Origin: an uncultured Pirellula sp.
GTDB taxonomy: Bacteria > Planctomycetota > Planctomycetia > Pirellulales > Pirellulaceae
Direction: 5' to 3'
Assembly (NCBI GenBank): GCA_903892365.1
Contig: CAITIF010000601.1
Coordinates: 1 to 12,587, forward strand
Length of the DNA: 12,587 bases
Numbering within the stretch: the first letter of the stretch is position 1; the number at the start of each line of letters is the position of its first letter. Below are positions 6,151-12,587 of the stretch, piece by piece. A program made the position numbers and the translations under genes. Below the pieces are notes generated by a model. It did not search any database. It saw nothing but the letters and a program-made list of their open reading frames with translations, and was not told the origin of the DNA.

Positions 6151-8265
6151 CTACTTCAACCCCTCGGCAGCGACTACAGACTTTCCAACATTCTCCTGAA
6201 ACTTCGCGTTCAATACATAGGGTGGAATGGAAACGTTTTTGAAGAAATCGGGATTGGGCTGGCAAATTCGATTCACGGTTTGCTGAGTCGTCTCCCCTTT
6301 CTCTTCTTGCAGCACTTGAGGAGCCGTGGCAGTCATCGTTGTGTTGAACACCTTTTTTCCTTCATTCAGGATGACTAGATTGTGTGTCCATGGAGTAAAA
6401 GTAACCTTATCCGAAGGACCCGATGGCCGAGGCCCGAAACCAGGTGGAGCGAAGAAAGGCCCGAAACCTTGTCGAGTGTAGTACTCGGCAGTATCACTTT
6501 GCCCTTGAGTGATTGCGACTCGAATCACGTTATCCGAACCTGGCTCCTCCACCCACTCCAGTTTTTTGATTTTGCCAGTAACGGCTTCTCGAATTTTGGC
6601 TTGCGCATCTTGAGGCGTTGGACCGAAATCATATTCGACAGAAACCTTGCTTCCTGGTTTCAACGCGTATGAAGTGTTCGGATCGATTTCGCTCGAATTG
6701 ACAGCTGCGTCATGTGGCAAGCGATACAAGCCAACCGAAGTTCCTTCGTCGCCTCCGAACCCTGCAAGGAGATAGCTTCCTAGAGACGCCTTTGCAGCAT
6801 TCATTTCGTAGTTCCAAATCGGAAGGCCGGTCGTCGTATCATAAAGCGTTGAGCCCACCATCAAGTTCTTTCCAAACCAGTGCAGACTTGTGTTCGGCTG
6901 CTCTTGGCTGACAGGCAAGGTTCTGATTTCTTTTCCATCCTTGGTGCTATAAAGCGCAACCTGGAATGGACGAAAGGCAGCCAGCATGGTTGCGTCCGAC
7001 GAAAACGCGAGACTGCTGCAAGGAGATTCTTGCTTGATGGCCCCCACCAGCTTTCCTTCGTTTGTCTCCACGACGGCGATCGAATTTCCAGAAACAAACG
7101 CCATGAGTTCGCCGGCCGGTGTCATCGACGCGCTCAGAGAATTCCCGGTCGAGCCTTGCTTTAATGCCTTCGGCCCAATCTTGTTTTCAAGATCCCAGAT
7201 CGTGAAATTATGCTTTTGGCTGATCGTGGCAAAACGGTTATTGGGAAGGAAGGCCATCCAATGAAGCTCGTCCCAAGATCCACCGCCACCAGTAAATTGA
7301 AACTCGGGGACGATTTGCCCGTCGGCAATTCGGAAGATCGCTACATCATTTCCTTTGTCAAATCCCTCGACTCGAACTGCCGCAAAGCGTGAGCCGTCCG
7401 GACTGATTGCCATCAGCTTCCAAGGGTCCGGGTATTCGGCAACCGAAGTCACCTCCGAACTAGTCGCCGAACATACGGCAAACTTGCCATAGCTTTCTCC
7501 GCGTTTGCCTTCTTGGTAGACGTTCAGCACCAAGGTTCCGGCTTTACCGGCACCCATCACTTGTAGTTTTGCAAAGAAGGGTTTCTTGAGAGTGCACGGA
7601 ATGATCGCATCTTCAAAAACAATCTCCGGAAACGCAGCTGGTTCCTTGGCCGACCAAAAAGGCTTTGCGGGCACAATGGACATCGGTTTAAATCCCGTGT
7701 TCTTGGCTTTGCGTTTCGGTATATCGCCATCGGCTACAGATTCCGAGACATCATCATCTGGATCCACTTCCCTCTTGGATTTATCAGCTCTAGAAGTGCG
7801 ACCGGTTTTTTGGGTTTCCGATTTAGGCATATCCTTCGAAGAACTGCTCTGCGAATCGGGTTGCTCCGTGCCGCCAGCAAAGGGATTGTCGGGATCTTCT
7901 TCCGGCACACCCGCATCCGCCAGAACTTTTTCCGCCGACAAGAAAGCTTTTACAAACTGAGCATCAGCAGGGCTGAGCTTATCGAATGGTACGGTGACTA
8001 CCTTTCCATCTGGCTTAAGGATCTGAGCCGCTTTGGCATCCGCAAACTTGAGCTTCCCTTCGATCTTGAACTTGCCCGACTTGTCGGAAAAAGTGCGTTT
8101 CTCCCCGAACGAAGCAAGAGGGCCTTTGGGTTCACCCGCCCAACTAAGGCTGGGCCATTGCGACCACAGCAAAGCGTTCATTGATAGAAACGCGCATAGC
8201 AAAACTTTGCGAGTCGGAATCAGACAAGACGTAGCGAGATAATGAGAGTATCGCAGCGGGAGCAT
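6151..8265 (-). CDS. exported SHD1-domain and WD40-like beta-propeller protein
   Basis: With the ATG at 8265 the product is 704 residues. A hydrophobic signal segment (about 19-43, ending SLSWA before GEP) predicts export. Residues about 54-108 match the SHD1 (SLA1 homology domain 1) pattern common in planctomycetes: RTFSDKSGKFKIEGKL followed by GKVVTVPFDKLSPADAQFV. A low-complexity charged Ser/Asp/Lys linker covers about 130-190. The middle (about 280-520) contains WD40-like propeller blades, for example LMAISPDGSRFAAVRV (284-299), WMAFLPNNRFATISQ (336-350) with FTIWDLE (354-360), and LAFSSDATMLAAF (419-431) with VALYSTKDGKEIRTL. The last 180 residues include a Gly/Pro/Phe-rich patch (about 600-617). 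No catalytic motif is visible, so it is probably a binding or scaffold protein of the periplasm or cell surface. The TTG at 8295 would add 10 residues before the signal, which is less likely. Confidence 0.72.
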   Translation of the reverse strand: MLPLRYSHYLATSCLIPTRKVLLCAFLSMNALLWSQWPSLSWAGEPKGPLASFGEKRTFSDKSGKFKIEGKLKFADAKAAQILKPDGKVVTVPFDKLSPADAQFVKAFLSAEKVLADAGVPEEDPDNPFAGGTEQPDSQSSSSKDMPKSETQKTGRTSRADKSKREVDPDDDVSESVADGDIPKRKAKNTGFKPMSIVPAKPFWSAKEPAAFPEIVFEDAIIPCTLKKPFFAKLQVMGAGKAGTLVLNVYQEGKRGESYGKFAVCSATSSEVTSVAEYPDPWKLMAISPDGSRFAAVRVEGFDKGNDVAIFRIADGQIVPEFQFTGGGGSWDELHWMAFLPNNRFATISQKHNFTIWDLENKIGPKALKQGSTGNSLSASMTPAGELMAFVSGNSIAVVETNEGKLVGAIKQESPCSSLAFSSDATMLAAFRPFQVALYSTKDGKEIRTLPVSQEQPNTSLHWFGKNLMVGSTLYDTTTGLPIWNYEMNAAKASLGSYLLAGFGGDEGTSVGLYRLPHDAAVNSSEIDPNTSYALKPGSKVSVEYDFGPTPQDAQAKIREAVTGKIKKLEWVEEPGSDNVIRVAITQGQSDTAEYYTRQGFGPFFAPPGFGPRPSGPSDKVTFTPWTHNLVILNEGKKVFNTTMTATAPQVLQEEKGETTQQTVNRICQPNPDFFKNVSIPPYVLNAKFQENVGKSVVAAEGLK

Positions 8266-8298
8266 TGCAATCGACCTACCATACAAAAGAGCCAAAAT

Positions 8299-8320
8299 TC
8301 GAGATCCGGAGATATCTCGA
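8299..8320 (-). terminator. terminator-like hairpin after the coiled-coil membrane protein gene
   Basis: On the minus strand TCGAGAT (8320-8314) pairs perfectly with ATCTCGA (8305-8299) around an 8-base loop and is followed by ATTTTGGCTCTTTT. This resembles an intrinsic terminator with an interrupted T-run. It lies 42 bases after the stop of the 504-residue protein gene and 33 bases before the ATG of the SHD1 gene, so it may also affect the leader of that gene. An inner GAGATATCTC palindrome (8309-8318) allows an alternative fold. Confidence 0.4.
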
Positions 8321-8362
8321 TAGCTCTATCGTAACGGTTCAAAACGCGTCCCGCCACTATCC

Positions 8363-9877
8363 CTAAGGATTAGCCAGAGCACGACTACGCTTTACAAGGC
8401 GCTCGTGCAAGTCGATGATCGAGCCGTACAATTCGTCCAGCTCTTTCGTTTTCGTTTGGACTTCGTTTTCCAGACTGGTTGCGACTTCGGAAATTACAGC
8501 AAACTCCTTGTCGTATTGGCTCTTGTCCATCTTGAGTCTGGTGTTCTCTTCCGATCGCTTTAATTCTTGCTCCAAGGCAACCGTATTTGTTCGGCTGACT
8601 TCGTCCAGCTCACGGCTGATCAACAGCAGATCCTGTCTGGCACGTATGGTTAGCCGTCGTGTATCCCTAAATGCAAATTCGTAGTCGTTCAGTGGCCGAA
8701 TGAAGATACGTTCCCCAAGGGTCGCCACGCCAAGCTTATCAAGCTCTTTGGCAGCGGCTGCATCAAACACATAGGTGTCTCCTGTCTTGAACATGACTGC
8801 TTCATCGACATCTCGTTTCAAACGAGCGTCCACGCTGCGTCCACTTAAGTCGTAATAACCACCTTCCATGGCGTTACGTTGTTCTTGCGAATCAACATCA
8901 ATCGTATGATCTTTCGTGAAGGTAACGCGGTATCCCAAGGAGCTATCGAGTGTTTTCTCAGGAGCTCGACCGCCATCATTCACATACGACTGAAGGAGCT
9001 TGGCTTTTGCGACATCTTTTGGACTCAATTGCAAAAGATCAGCGTCTGCCAATGCTGGGTCGACGCCGAGCAATTCGGCGATCTTGTTTTTGTCCATCCG
9101 ACCAAAGATGGCATCTTCTTCTGATTTCGATCCTTCCGCAGCGAAAGCAATGTGGGAATCGATGGGCACGACTTCGTAAATAGCCCAGGTTTCATTTGCG
9201 TTGATGGAAGCTTGCTGCACTTGCGAAAGAGGGGCTGTGGGCCGCAAGGTTGCTAGGCCGTTGGTGTTTGCTACCACAACATACTCGCCCAAATAAACGG
9301 TCGGCAGCAAACCCACAGGGGAAATCGCTTCTCCAAACGCATACACAACGCTCTCGGGCGTCAATGCGGAATCCACGGCGGGAACAGCTGGTGCGGCGGC
9401 ACCTCCGGCATTGGCTGCGTCGGCAGGTGGTGCAACGGGTAGATTGCTGATCGTCGGTGGGAGTTGGACGGCATACAACGTTGGCTCACCTTGCTTTGCG
9501 GGCGGAGCAGCTTGACGCCTCGCGCCCCGCCACACTCTGCCTCGTTCCAATGCTAAACGGTTTACTTCATTCGACAGCGGAACAAACTTCTCAAGATTGA
9601 GGCTTGGATCCAGGCGATCCCCCAACATTTCCAGGTCCACTTGTTTGGTCAGCTTGGCTACTTTTTCCATTAAGGTGTCGTGGGACTTTGTCAACGCAAC
9701 ACGTTGATGGGTGACGCTTCCCGCAAAAAACAGAAAGGTCCAGGACTCGATGAACAGGATTGTCAGAAGAATGGTGTGGGCTGTTCCCCAGGCCTTAAAG
9801 CCTTTGACCAACAAAATGATAAAGAACACCAGGGAAATAAACACAACCGCCCAGACAAGCATGCCGAAAATGTCCAT
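8363..9877 (-). CDS. two-helix membrane protein with C-terminal coiled coil, function unknown
   Basis: The 504-residue product is not one I recognise. Two hydrophobic helices occupy about residues 5-25 and 34-53. A charged, helical stretch follows (about 55-115), then an Ala/Pro-rich linker (about 147-170) and a large soluble region (about 175-400) of mixed character. The end (about 405-498) is a strongly charged heptad-like coiled coil, with segments such as VALEQELKRSEENTRLKMD and SLENEVQTKTKELDELYG. The shape suggests a membrane-anchored scaffold or sensor that oligomerises. No catalytic motif is visible. I chose ATG 9877 because the first membrane helix begins right after it and CAGGCAG lies a few bases upstream. 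A GTG at 9961 would add 28 residues that do not look like coding sequence. The gene faces the phosphohexomutase gene divergently. Confidence 0.72.
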   Translation of the reverse strand: MDIFGMLVWAVVFISLVFFIILLVKGFKAWGTAHTILLTILFIESWTFLFFAGSVTHQRVALTKSHDTLMEKVAKLTKQVDLEMLGDRLDPSLNLEKFVPLSNEVNRLALERGRVWRGARRQAAPPAKQGEPTLYAVQLPPTISNLPVAPPADAANAGGAAAPAVPAVDSALTPESVVYAFGEAISPVGLLPTVYLGEYVVVANTNGLATLRPTAPLSQVQQASINANETWAIYEVVPIDSHIAFAAEGSKSEEDAIFGRMDKNKIAELLGVDPALADADLLQLSPKDVAKAKLLQSYVNDGGRAPEKTLDSSLGYRVTFTKDHTIDVDSQEQRNAMEGGYYDLSGRSVDARLKRDVDEAVMFKTGDTYVFDAAAAKELDKLGVATLGERIFIRPLNDYEFAFRDTRRLTIRARQDLLLISRELDEVSRTNTVALEQELKRSEENTRLKMDKSQYDKEFAVISEVATSLENEVQTKTKELDELYGSIIDLHERLVKRSRALANP

Positions 9878-10193
9878 GTAATTCTGCCTGGGGTTGAAAG
9901 TCGCGATGGTGTGGGGAAGACTGTCGAAACGCACGAGTACGCTGGAAACGAGCCAACGCACGCTACAGCATAGTTGGAAAAAATGAGTTTTCCTAACATT
10001 TCCTCCGTCAAATCGATGTTAAGTTGGCTAGATTTCACTGTCAAGCAAGACATAACGCTTTGCCTGAGCCGACTTGTCCTTATGCCCCGATTTTGAGGGT
10101 TTTGCCGATCGGGCGGGAACGTCGGCCAGTTACGACAAACCCGTCCCCGACTCGCCTACTACTTACTTACCTTCTAGGTTGACTCCATAAACC
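9878..10193. other. 316-bp divergent intergenic region, presumed promoter region
   Basis: This stretch separates the starts of the coiled-coil protein gene (minus) and the phosphohexomutase gene (plus), so both promoters should lie here. I see no convincing -35/-10 pair. A short palindrome, GGAAAA (9976-9981) with TTTTCC (9988-9993), surrounds a 6-base loop and may be a small hairpin or operator. The region also holds GC-rich sequence at 10100-10130 without a strong fold. No small gene is supported. Confidence 0.5.
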
Positions 10194-11537
10194 ATGCCAG
10201 AACCGATTATCAGCATCAGCGGCCTCCGAGGAATCGTGGGTTCCGAACTCTCCCCGACAGTCGCGAGCCTATTTGCTGCCGCATTCTGCACCCAAGCGCC
10301 ACCGGGCCCTATCGCGATTGCACGCGACGGCCGTCTGAGCGGGCCCATGCTGGCGGATTCTATCGCCGCGACCATCACAGGACATGGACGCGATTGCCTG
10401 GATCTAGGGGTCGCAAGCACGCCCACCGTCGGTGCTTTCGTTCGACACGCAAAAGCGGCGGGTGCGATCCAAATTTCGGCCAGCCACAACCCACCTGCCT
10501 ACAACGGAATGAAGCTTTTCAGTCCCGAAGGCCGAGTTCTACCGTCCGAGCCAGGAACCCGCGTTCTCAACGCCTATCGACAAGGGCTCACGAACTGGCA
10601 GCCGGCAGACTCGCTGGGTACGAGGCGTCCCACCGAAGAAAGCCATGACATCCATCTGCAACTAGTGCTGGCGACCGTCGATGTCCCATCCATTCGAAAA
10701 TGCAAATTCCGAGTCCTTCTCGACAGCAACCATGGCGCGGGCTCCATTCTCGGCAAGCGGCTTCTTGATGCCTTAGGTTGCGAAACCGTGATTTTGGGCG
10801 GTCAGCCTGACGGTCAATTCACACACCCACCGGAACCTCTCGCAGAGAACCTAGTCACTGTTTCACCACGAGTCGCCCAAGAAGGCTTCCATGTCGGATT
10901 TTGCCAGGACCCGGACGCCGACCGGCTCGCGATCATTGATGAGAAGGGACATTTTATCGGGGAGGAATACACAGCCGTTTTGTGCATGATGCGATCGCTC
11001 ACGCAAAACCGCGGCCCCTTGGTCACCAATTGTGCATCGAGCAGTATGACAGAATGGTTGGCCCAAAAGCACAATGTTCCGTTTTATCGAAGCAACGTGG
11101 GGGAAGCGAATGTCGTCGACATGATGTTGGCTCACGGTGCCCTTTACGGTGGCGAAGGAAGCGGCGGCCCCATCGACCCTCGAGTTGGACTCATTCGCGA
11201 CAGCTTTGTTGGTATCGCTCAAGTCCTTGACCTGATGGCCCACTCCCAATCGACAGTCTCCGAACTAACAGCCCAGCTTCCCAGGCTGGCCATGATCAAA
11301 GACAAAATGAGCCTTAGCAAAGAAAAACTCAATGCATCCATCGCGAAACTAGCTTCTCGTTTGAATGCGGATCGTGTTAGCAACCTGGACGGTGTTCGAC
11401 TGGATTGGTCCGATCGATGGCTCTTGTTGCGAGGTAGCAACACCGAACCCATCGTTCGCTTAATTGCGGAATCCCCCAAAGAATCGGATTCCCTGGATCT
11501 CATCAACCAAGCCAAGGCTATCATGGCCGAAGAGTGA
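10194..11537 (+). CDS. alpha-D-phosphohexomutase (GlmM/ManB superfamily)
   Basis: The 447-residue enzyme has every catalytic loop of the family that moves phosphate between C1 and C6 of a hexose or glucosamine phosphate. SGLRGIVGS is at 9-17. The phosphoserine loop is ISASHNPPAYNGMK (94-107), with Ser97 as the expected phosphorylated residue. The Mg-binding loop is DPDADR (239-244). The sugar-specificity loop is GGEGSGG (319-325), and the phosphate-binding loop is RGSNTEPIVR (413-422). The length is normal. The GGEGSGG loop, in place of the GEMSGH of bacterial GlmM, looks more like archaeal-type phosphoglucosamine/phosphomannomutases, so I leave the substrate open (glucosamine-6-P, mannose-6-P or glucose-6-P). 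It probably feeds sugar-nucleotide synthesis for cell-surface polymers. No strong ribosome site is close to the ATG (the nearest AGG is 18 bases away), but the protein start fits the family. Confidence 0.9.
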   Translation: MPEPIISISGLRGIVGSELSPTVASLFAAAFCTQAPPGPIAIARDGRLSGPMLADSIAATITGHGRDCLDLGVASTPTVGAFVRHAKAAGAIQISASHNPPAYNGMKLFSPEGRVLPSEPGTRVLNAYRQGLTNWQPADSLGTRRPTEESHDIHLQLVLATVDVPSIRKCKFRVLLDSNHGAGSILGKRLLDALGCETVILGGQPDGQFTHPPEPLAENLVTVSPRVAQEGFHVGFCQDPDADRLAIIDEKGHFIGEEYTAVLCMMRSLTQNRGPLVTNCASSSMTEWLAQKHNVPFYRSNVGEANVVDMMLAHGALYGGEGSGGPIDPRVGLIRDSFVGIAQVLDLMAHSQSTVSELTAQLPRLAMIKDKMSLSKEKLNASIAKLASRLNADRVSNLDGVRLDWSDRWLLLRGSNTEPIVRLIAESPKESDSLDLINQAKAIMAEE

Positions 11538-11600
11538 ATCGTCGGTACCTGACACGCTACCCGCTCAAGCCCACCTGATGAATCTTCCCAACTCGCTTGG

Positions 11601-11987
11601 TTATTGACCGGCAGGGGGCTGCCAAAGCTCGACCTTGTTCCCTTCCGGATCGATGACCCACGCGAACTTCCCGTATTCGGATTCGTCCATCTTCTCCAGC
11701 ACTTGACAGCCCTCTTCCCGAAGGACTTTGACTAGAGCCAGAAGATCTTCAACCCGGTAATTGATCATGAACGGCGCTTCACTGGGTGCGAAGTGATCGC
11801 TTTCTGAGGGACCAATCGACCAAATGGTTGTTCCCGCCATCGGTTTGCCATCGCCATCGGTCCAAGTGAAGGCTGCACCACCCCACGCCTGAACATCGAT
11901 ACCTAAATGCAGCTTGTACCAAGCCTGCAATGCCGGAGCATCTTTTGCTTTGAAAAAGATGCCGCCAATACCAGTGACTCGTTTCAT
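11601..11987 (-). CDS. VOC-fold protein (glyoxalase/bleomycin-resistance superfamily)
   Basis: The 128-residue product has the length and pattern of a single-module vicinal-oxygen-chelate protein. The N-terminal strand GIGGIFFKAKD is followed by ALQAWYKLHLGI (19-30), and the C-terminal half has INYRVEDLLALVKVLREEG (75-93) and the typical ending FAWVIDPEGNKVELWQPP (108-125), in which Glu120 takes the usual metal-ligand position. VOC proteins include isomerases, dioxygenases and resistance-binding proteins, and this sequence does not say which. A strong ribosome site, GGAGG at 11996-11992, lies four bases before the ATG, unlike most genes in the window. It stands alone, convergent with the phosphohexomutase (63-bp gap). 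Confidence 0.88.
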   Translation of the reverse strand: MKRVTGIGGIFFKAKDAPALQAWYKLHLGIDVQAWGGAAFTWTDGDGKPMAGTTIWSIGPSESDHFAPSEAPFMINYRVEDLLALVKVLREEGCQVLEKMDESEYGKFAWVIDPEGNKVELWQPPAGQ

Positions 11988-11991
11988 CGAA

Positions 11992-11996
11992 CCTCC
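11992..11996 (-). promoter_or_regulatory. strong Shine-Dalgarno site for the VOC gene
   Basis: On the minus strand the leader reads TTGGAGGTTCGATG, placing GGAGG four bases before the start codon. This is the clearest ribosome site in the window and confirms the ATG at 11987. Confidence 0.7.
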
Positions 11997-12200
11997 AAGA
12001 TCAGGTTGGGTTTTGTAAATGCGGAGAGCATCAACAGCAACTTCGGTGAACCGAGTTGTTTAGAGATTTTCTACCAGAGCTAGGCTTGGAACCAATCTCT
12101 GGATAATTCAACATCAAGTCTTTCCTGGCCGAAAACTGACTCGATAGCTTCTCCTGCGGGCCAGACTAACCCAATTCTTCGCCATCGTCCACAACATGCT

Positions 12201-12313
12201 TGTTGGGATGGGACTCGTCGCCTCGTCCACTACCTGTGTTTGTTGGGACGGGACTCGTCGCCTCGTCCACTACCTGTGTTTGTTGGGACGGGACTCGTCG
12301 CCTCGTCCACTAC
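12201..12313. repeat. 40-bp direct tandem repeat, about 2.8 copies
   Basis: The unit of 40 bases runs 12201-12240, 12241-12280 and 12281-12313. Copies differ at one base (T at 12209, where the others have C), and the third copy diverges after its first 33 bases. The core GGGACTCGTCGCCTCGTCC is present in all three. GGACG and CGTCC inside a unit can pair in a 5-bp stem. The near-perfect identity indicates recent slippage or duplication. It lies 88 bases before the secreted-protein start. Confidence 0.93.
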
Positions 12314-12401
12314 GTGATGGTTCTTTGGAGAATTCGGTTCGTTTTGTTGTTACAATGGTTCAGCGGCTTGGATCACCTCACGAAATGAGAGCTTTGCTTT
12401 G

Positions 12402-12587
12402 ATGTTTAGAATTGATTGCCTCAATCACTCACCCCTTGTTTGGGGGGCTTTCGTGCTTTCTTTTTCGATGGCTCTTTGGACGCCGGTCGACCTTTTGGCT
12501 CAGGAACGAGAAACCGCTCTGGATCAAGAACTGTCGCAACGATGGACGAATTCCATCCAGCCACTCCTCAAGGAACACTGTGGAAAC
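12402..12587 (+). CDS. secreted protein, probable planctomycete cytochrome-c (PSCyt1-type) family, 5' part
   Basis: The frame opens at ATG 12402 and runs to the window edge (62 residues seen). Residues about 11-34 form a signal peptide (hydrophobic VWGAFVLSFSMALW, then LLAQ before ERET). The mature start contains RWTNSIQPLLKEHCGN, which looks like the beginning of the haem-binding domain found in planctomycete PSCyt1/DUF1553 or DUF1592-family proteins, where a CXXCH motif follows a run like IQPLLxxxC. Cys60 would be the first Cys of that motif; the rest lies outside the window. Full members are often 800-1100 residues. The family is inferred from the short segment only. Confidence 0.68.
   Translation, partial: MFRIDCLNHSPLVWGAFVLSFSMALWTPVDLLAQERETALDQELSQRWTNSIQPLLKEHCGN

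Larger units (their letters stand above)
11988..12401. other. 414-bp intergenic region between the VOC gene and the secreted protein gene
   Basis: This stretch between divergent genes should hold the VOC promoter on its left and the promoter of the truncated secreted gene on its right. A TACAAT at 12351-12356 could be a -10 element for the right-hand gene, but no matching -35 is evident. The tandem repeat at 12201-12313 is the main structure. Short frames across it are products of the repeat and are not supported as genes. Confidence 0.5.

Noticed and set aside
5975..6265. 96-codon minus-strand frame between the acyltransferase and SHD1 genes
   Set aside because: It overlaps both genes in another frame, is cysteine- and arginine-rich without family motifs, and has no ribosome site.
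9878..9961. N-terminal extension of the coiled-coil membrane protein from GTG 9961
   Set aside because: The 28 extra residues precede the first membrane helix without any signal or family character, and ATG 9877 has a better leader.
11538..11600. Terminator between the phosphohexomutase and VOC genes
   Set aside because: No stem of useful length followed by a T-run could be found in the 63 bases on either strand.
12201..12313. CRISPR array
   Set aside because: The 40-base units are directly contiguous with no unique spacers.
12351..12356. TACAAT as a promoter -10 element for the secreted protein gene
   Set aside because: No acceptable -35 sequence is found at 16-18 bases upstream, so the single hexamer is not enough.
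12196..12402. Short open frames across the tandem repeat (62-68 codons)
   Set aside because: They only translate the 40-bp repeat in different frames, have no ribosome site and no protein-like character, and one runs into the start of the secreted protein gene.

Overview
The window looks like chromosomal DNA from a planctomycete, most likely of the Pirellulaceae/Rhodopirellula kind. The reasons are an SHD1-type (SLA1 homology domain 1) secreted propeller protein, a truncated secreted protein at the right edge that begins like the planctomycete cytochrome-c (PSCyt1/DUF1592/DUF1553) proteins, base composition near 50% GC, and gene starts with few strong Shine-Dalgarno sites. This assignment is inference from protein character; no 16S or marker gene is present.

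Left part, + strand (1-2518): the probable tail of an upstream gene, then a GT-B glycosyltransferase and a radical SAM/SPASM-like protein joined by an ATGA stop/start overlap. They end at a perfect 11-bp hairpin that separates them from the convergent minus-strand block.

Central block, all minus strand (2589-9877), in transcription order: a two-helix membrane protein of unknown function with a C-terminal coiled coil; an exported SHD1/beta-propeller protein; a PlsC-type acyltransferase with a long C-terminal extension; an osmoprotectant-type ABC ATPase; and a substrate-binding/permease fusion. The last three are tightly packed (2-bp gap, then a 4-bp GTGA overlap) and almost certainly form one operon. 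It couples a phospholipid-type acyltransferase to a quaternary-amine (glycine betaine/choline/carnitine-like) importer.

Right part (9878-12587): a 316-bp divergent intergenic region, a complete alpha-D-phosphohexomutase (GlmM/ManB superfamily) on +, a small VOC-fold protein on -, a 414-bp intergenic stretch with a 40-bp tandem repeat (about 2.8 copies), and the start of a secreted, probably haem-binding protein cut by the window edge.

I see no tRNA, rRNA, CRISPR array, transposase or phage gene. No clearly new defence or mobile system is visible. The most interesting items are the glycosyltransferase/radical SAM pair, the acyltransferase-ABC importer operon with its fused SBP-permease subunit, the unknown membrane coiled-coil protein, and the 40-bp tandem repeat.
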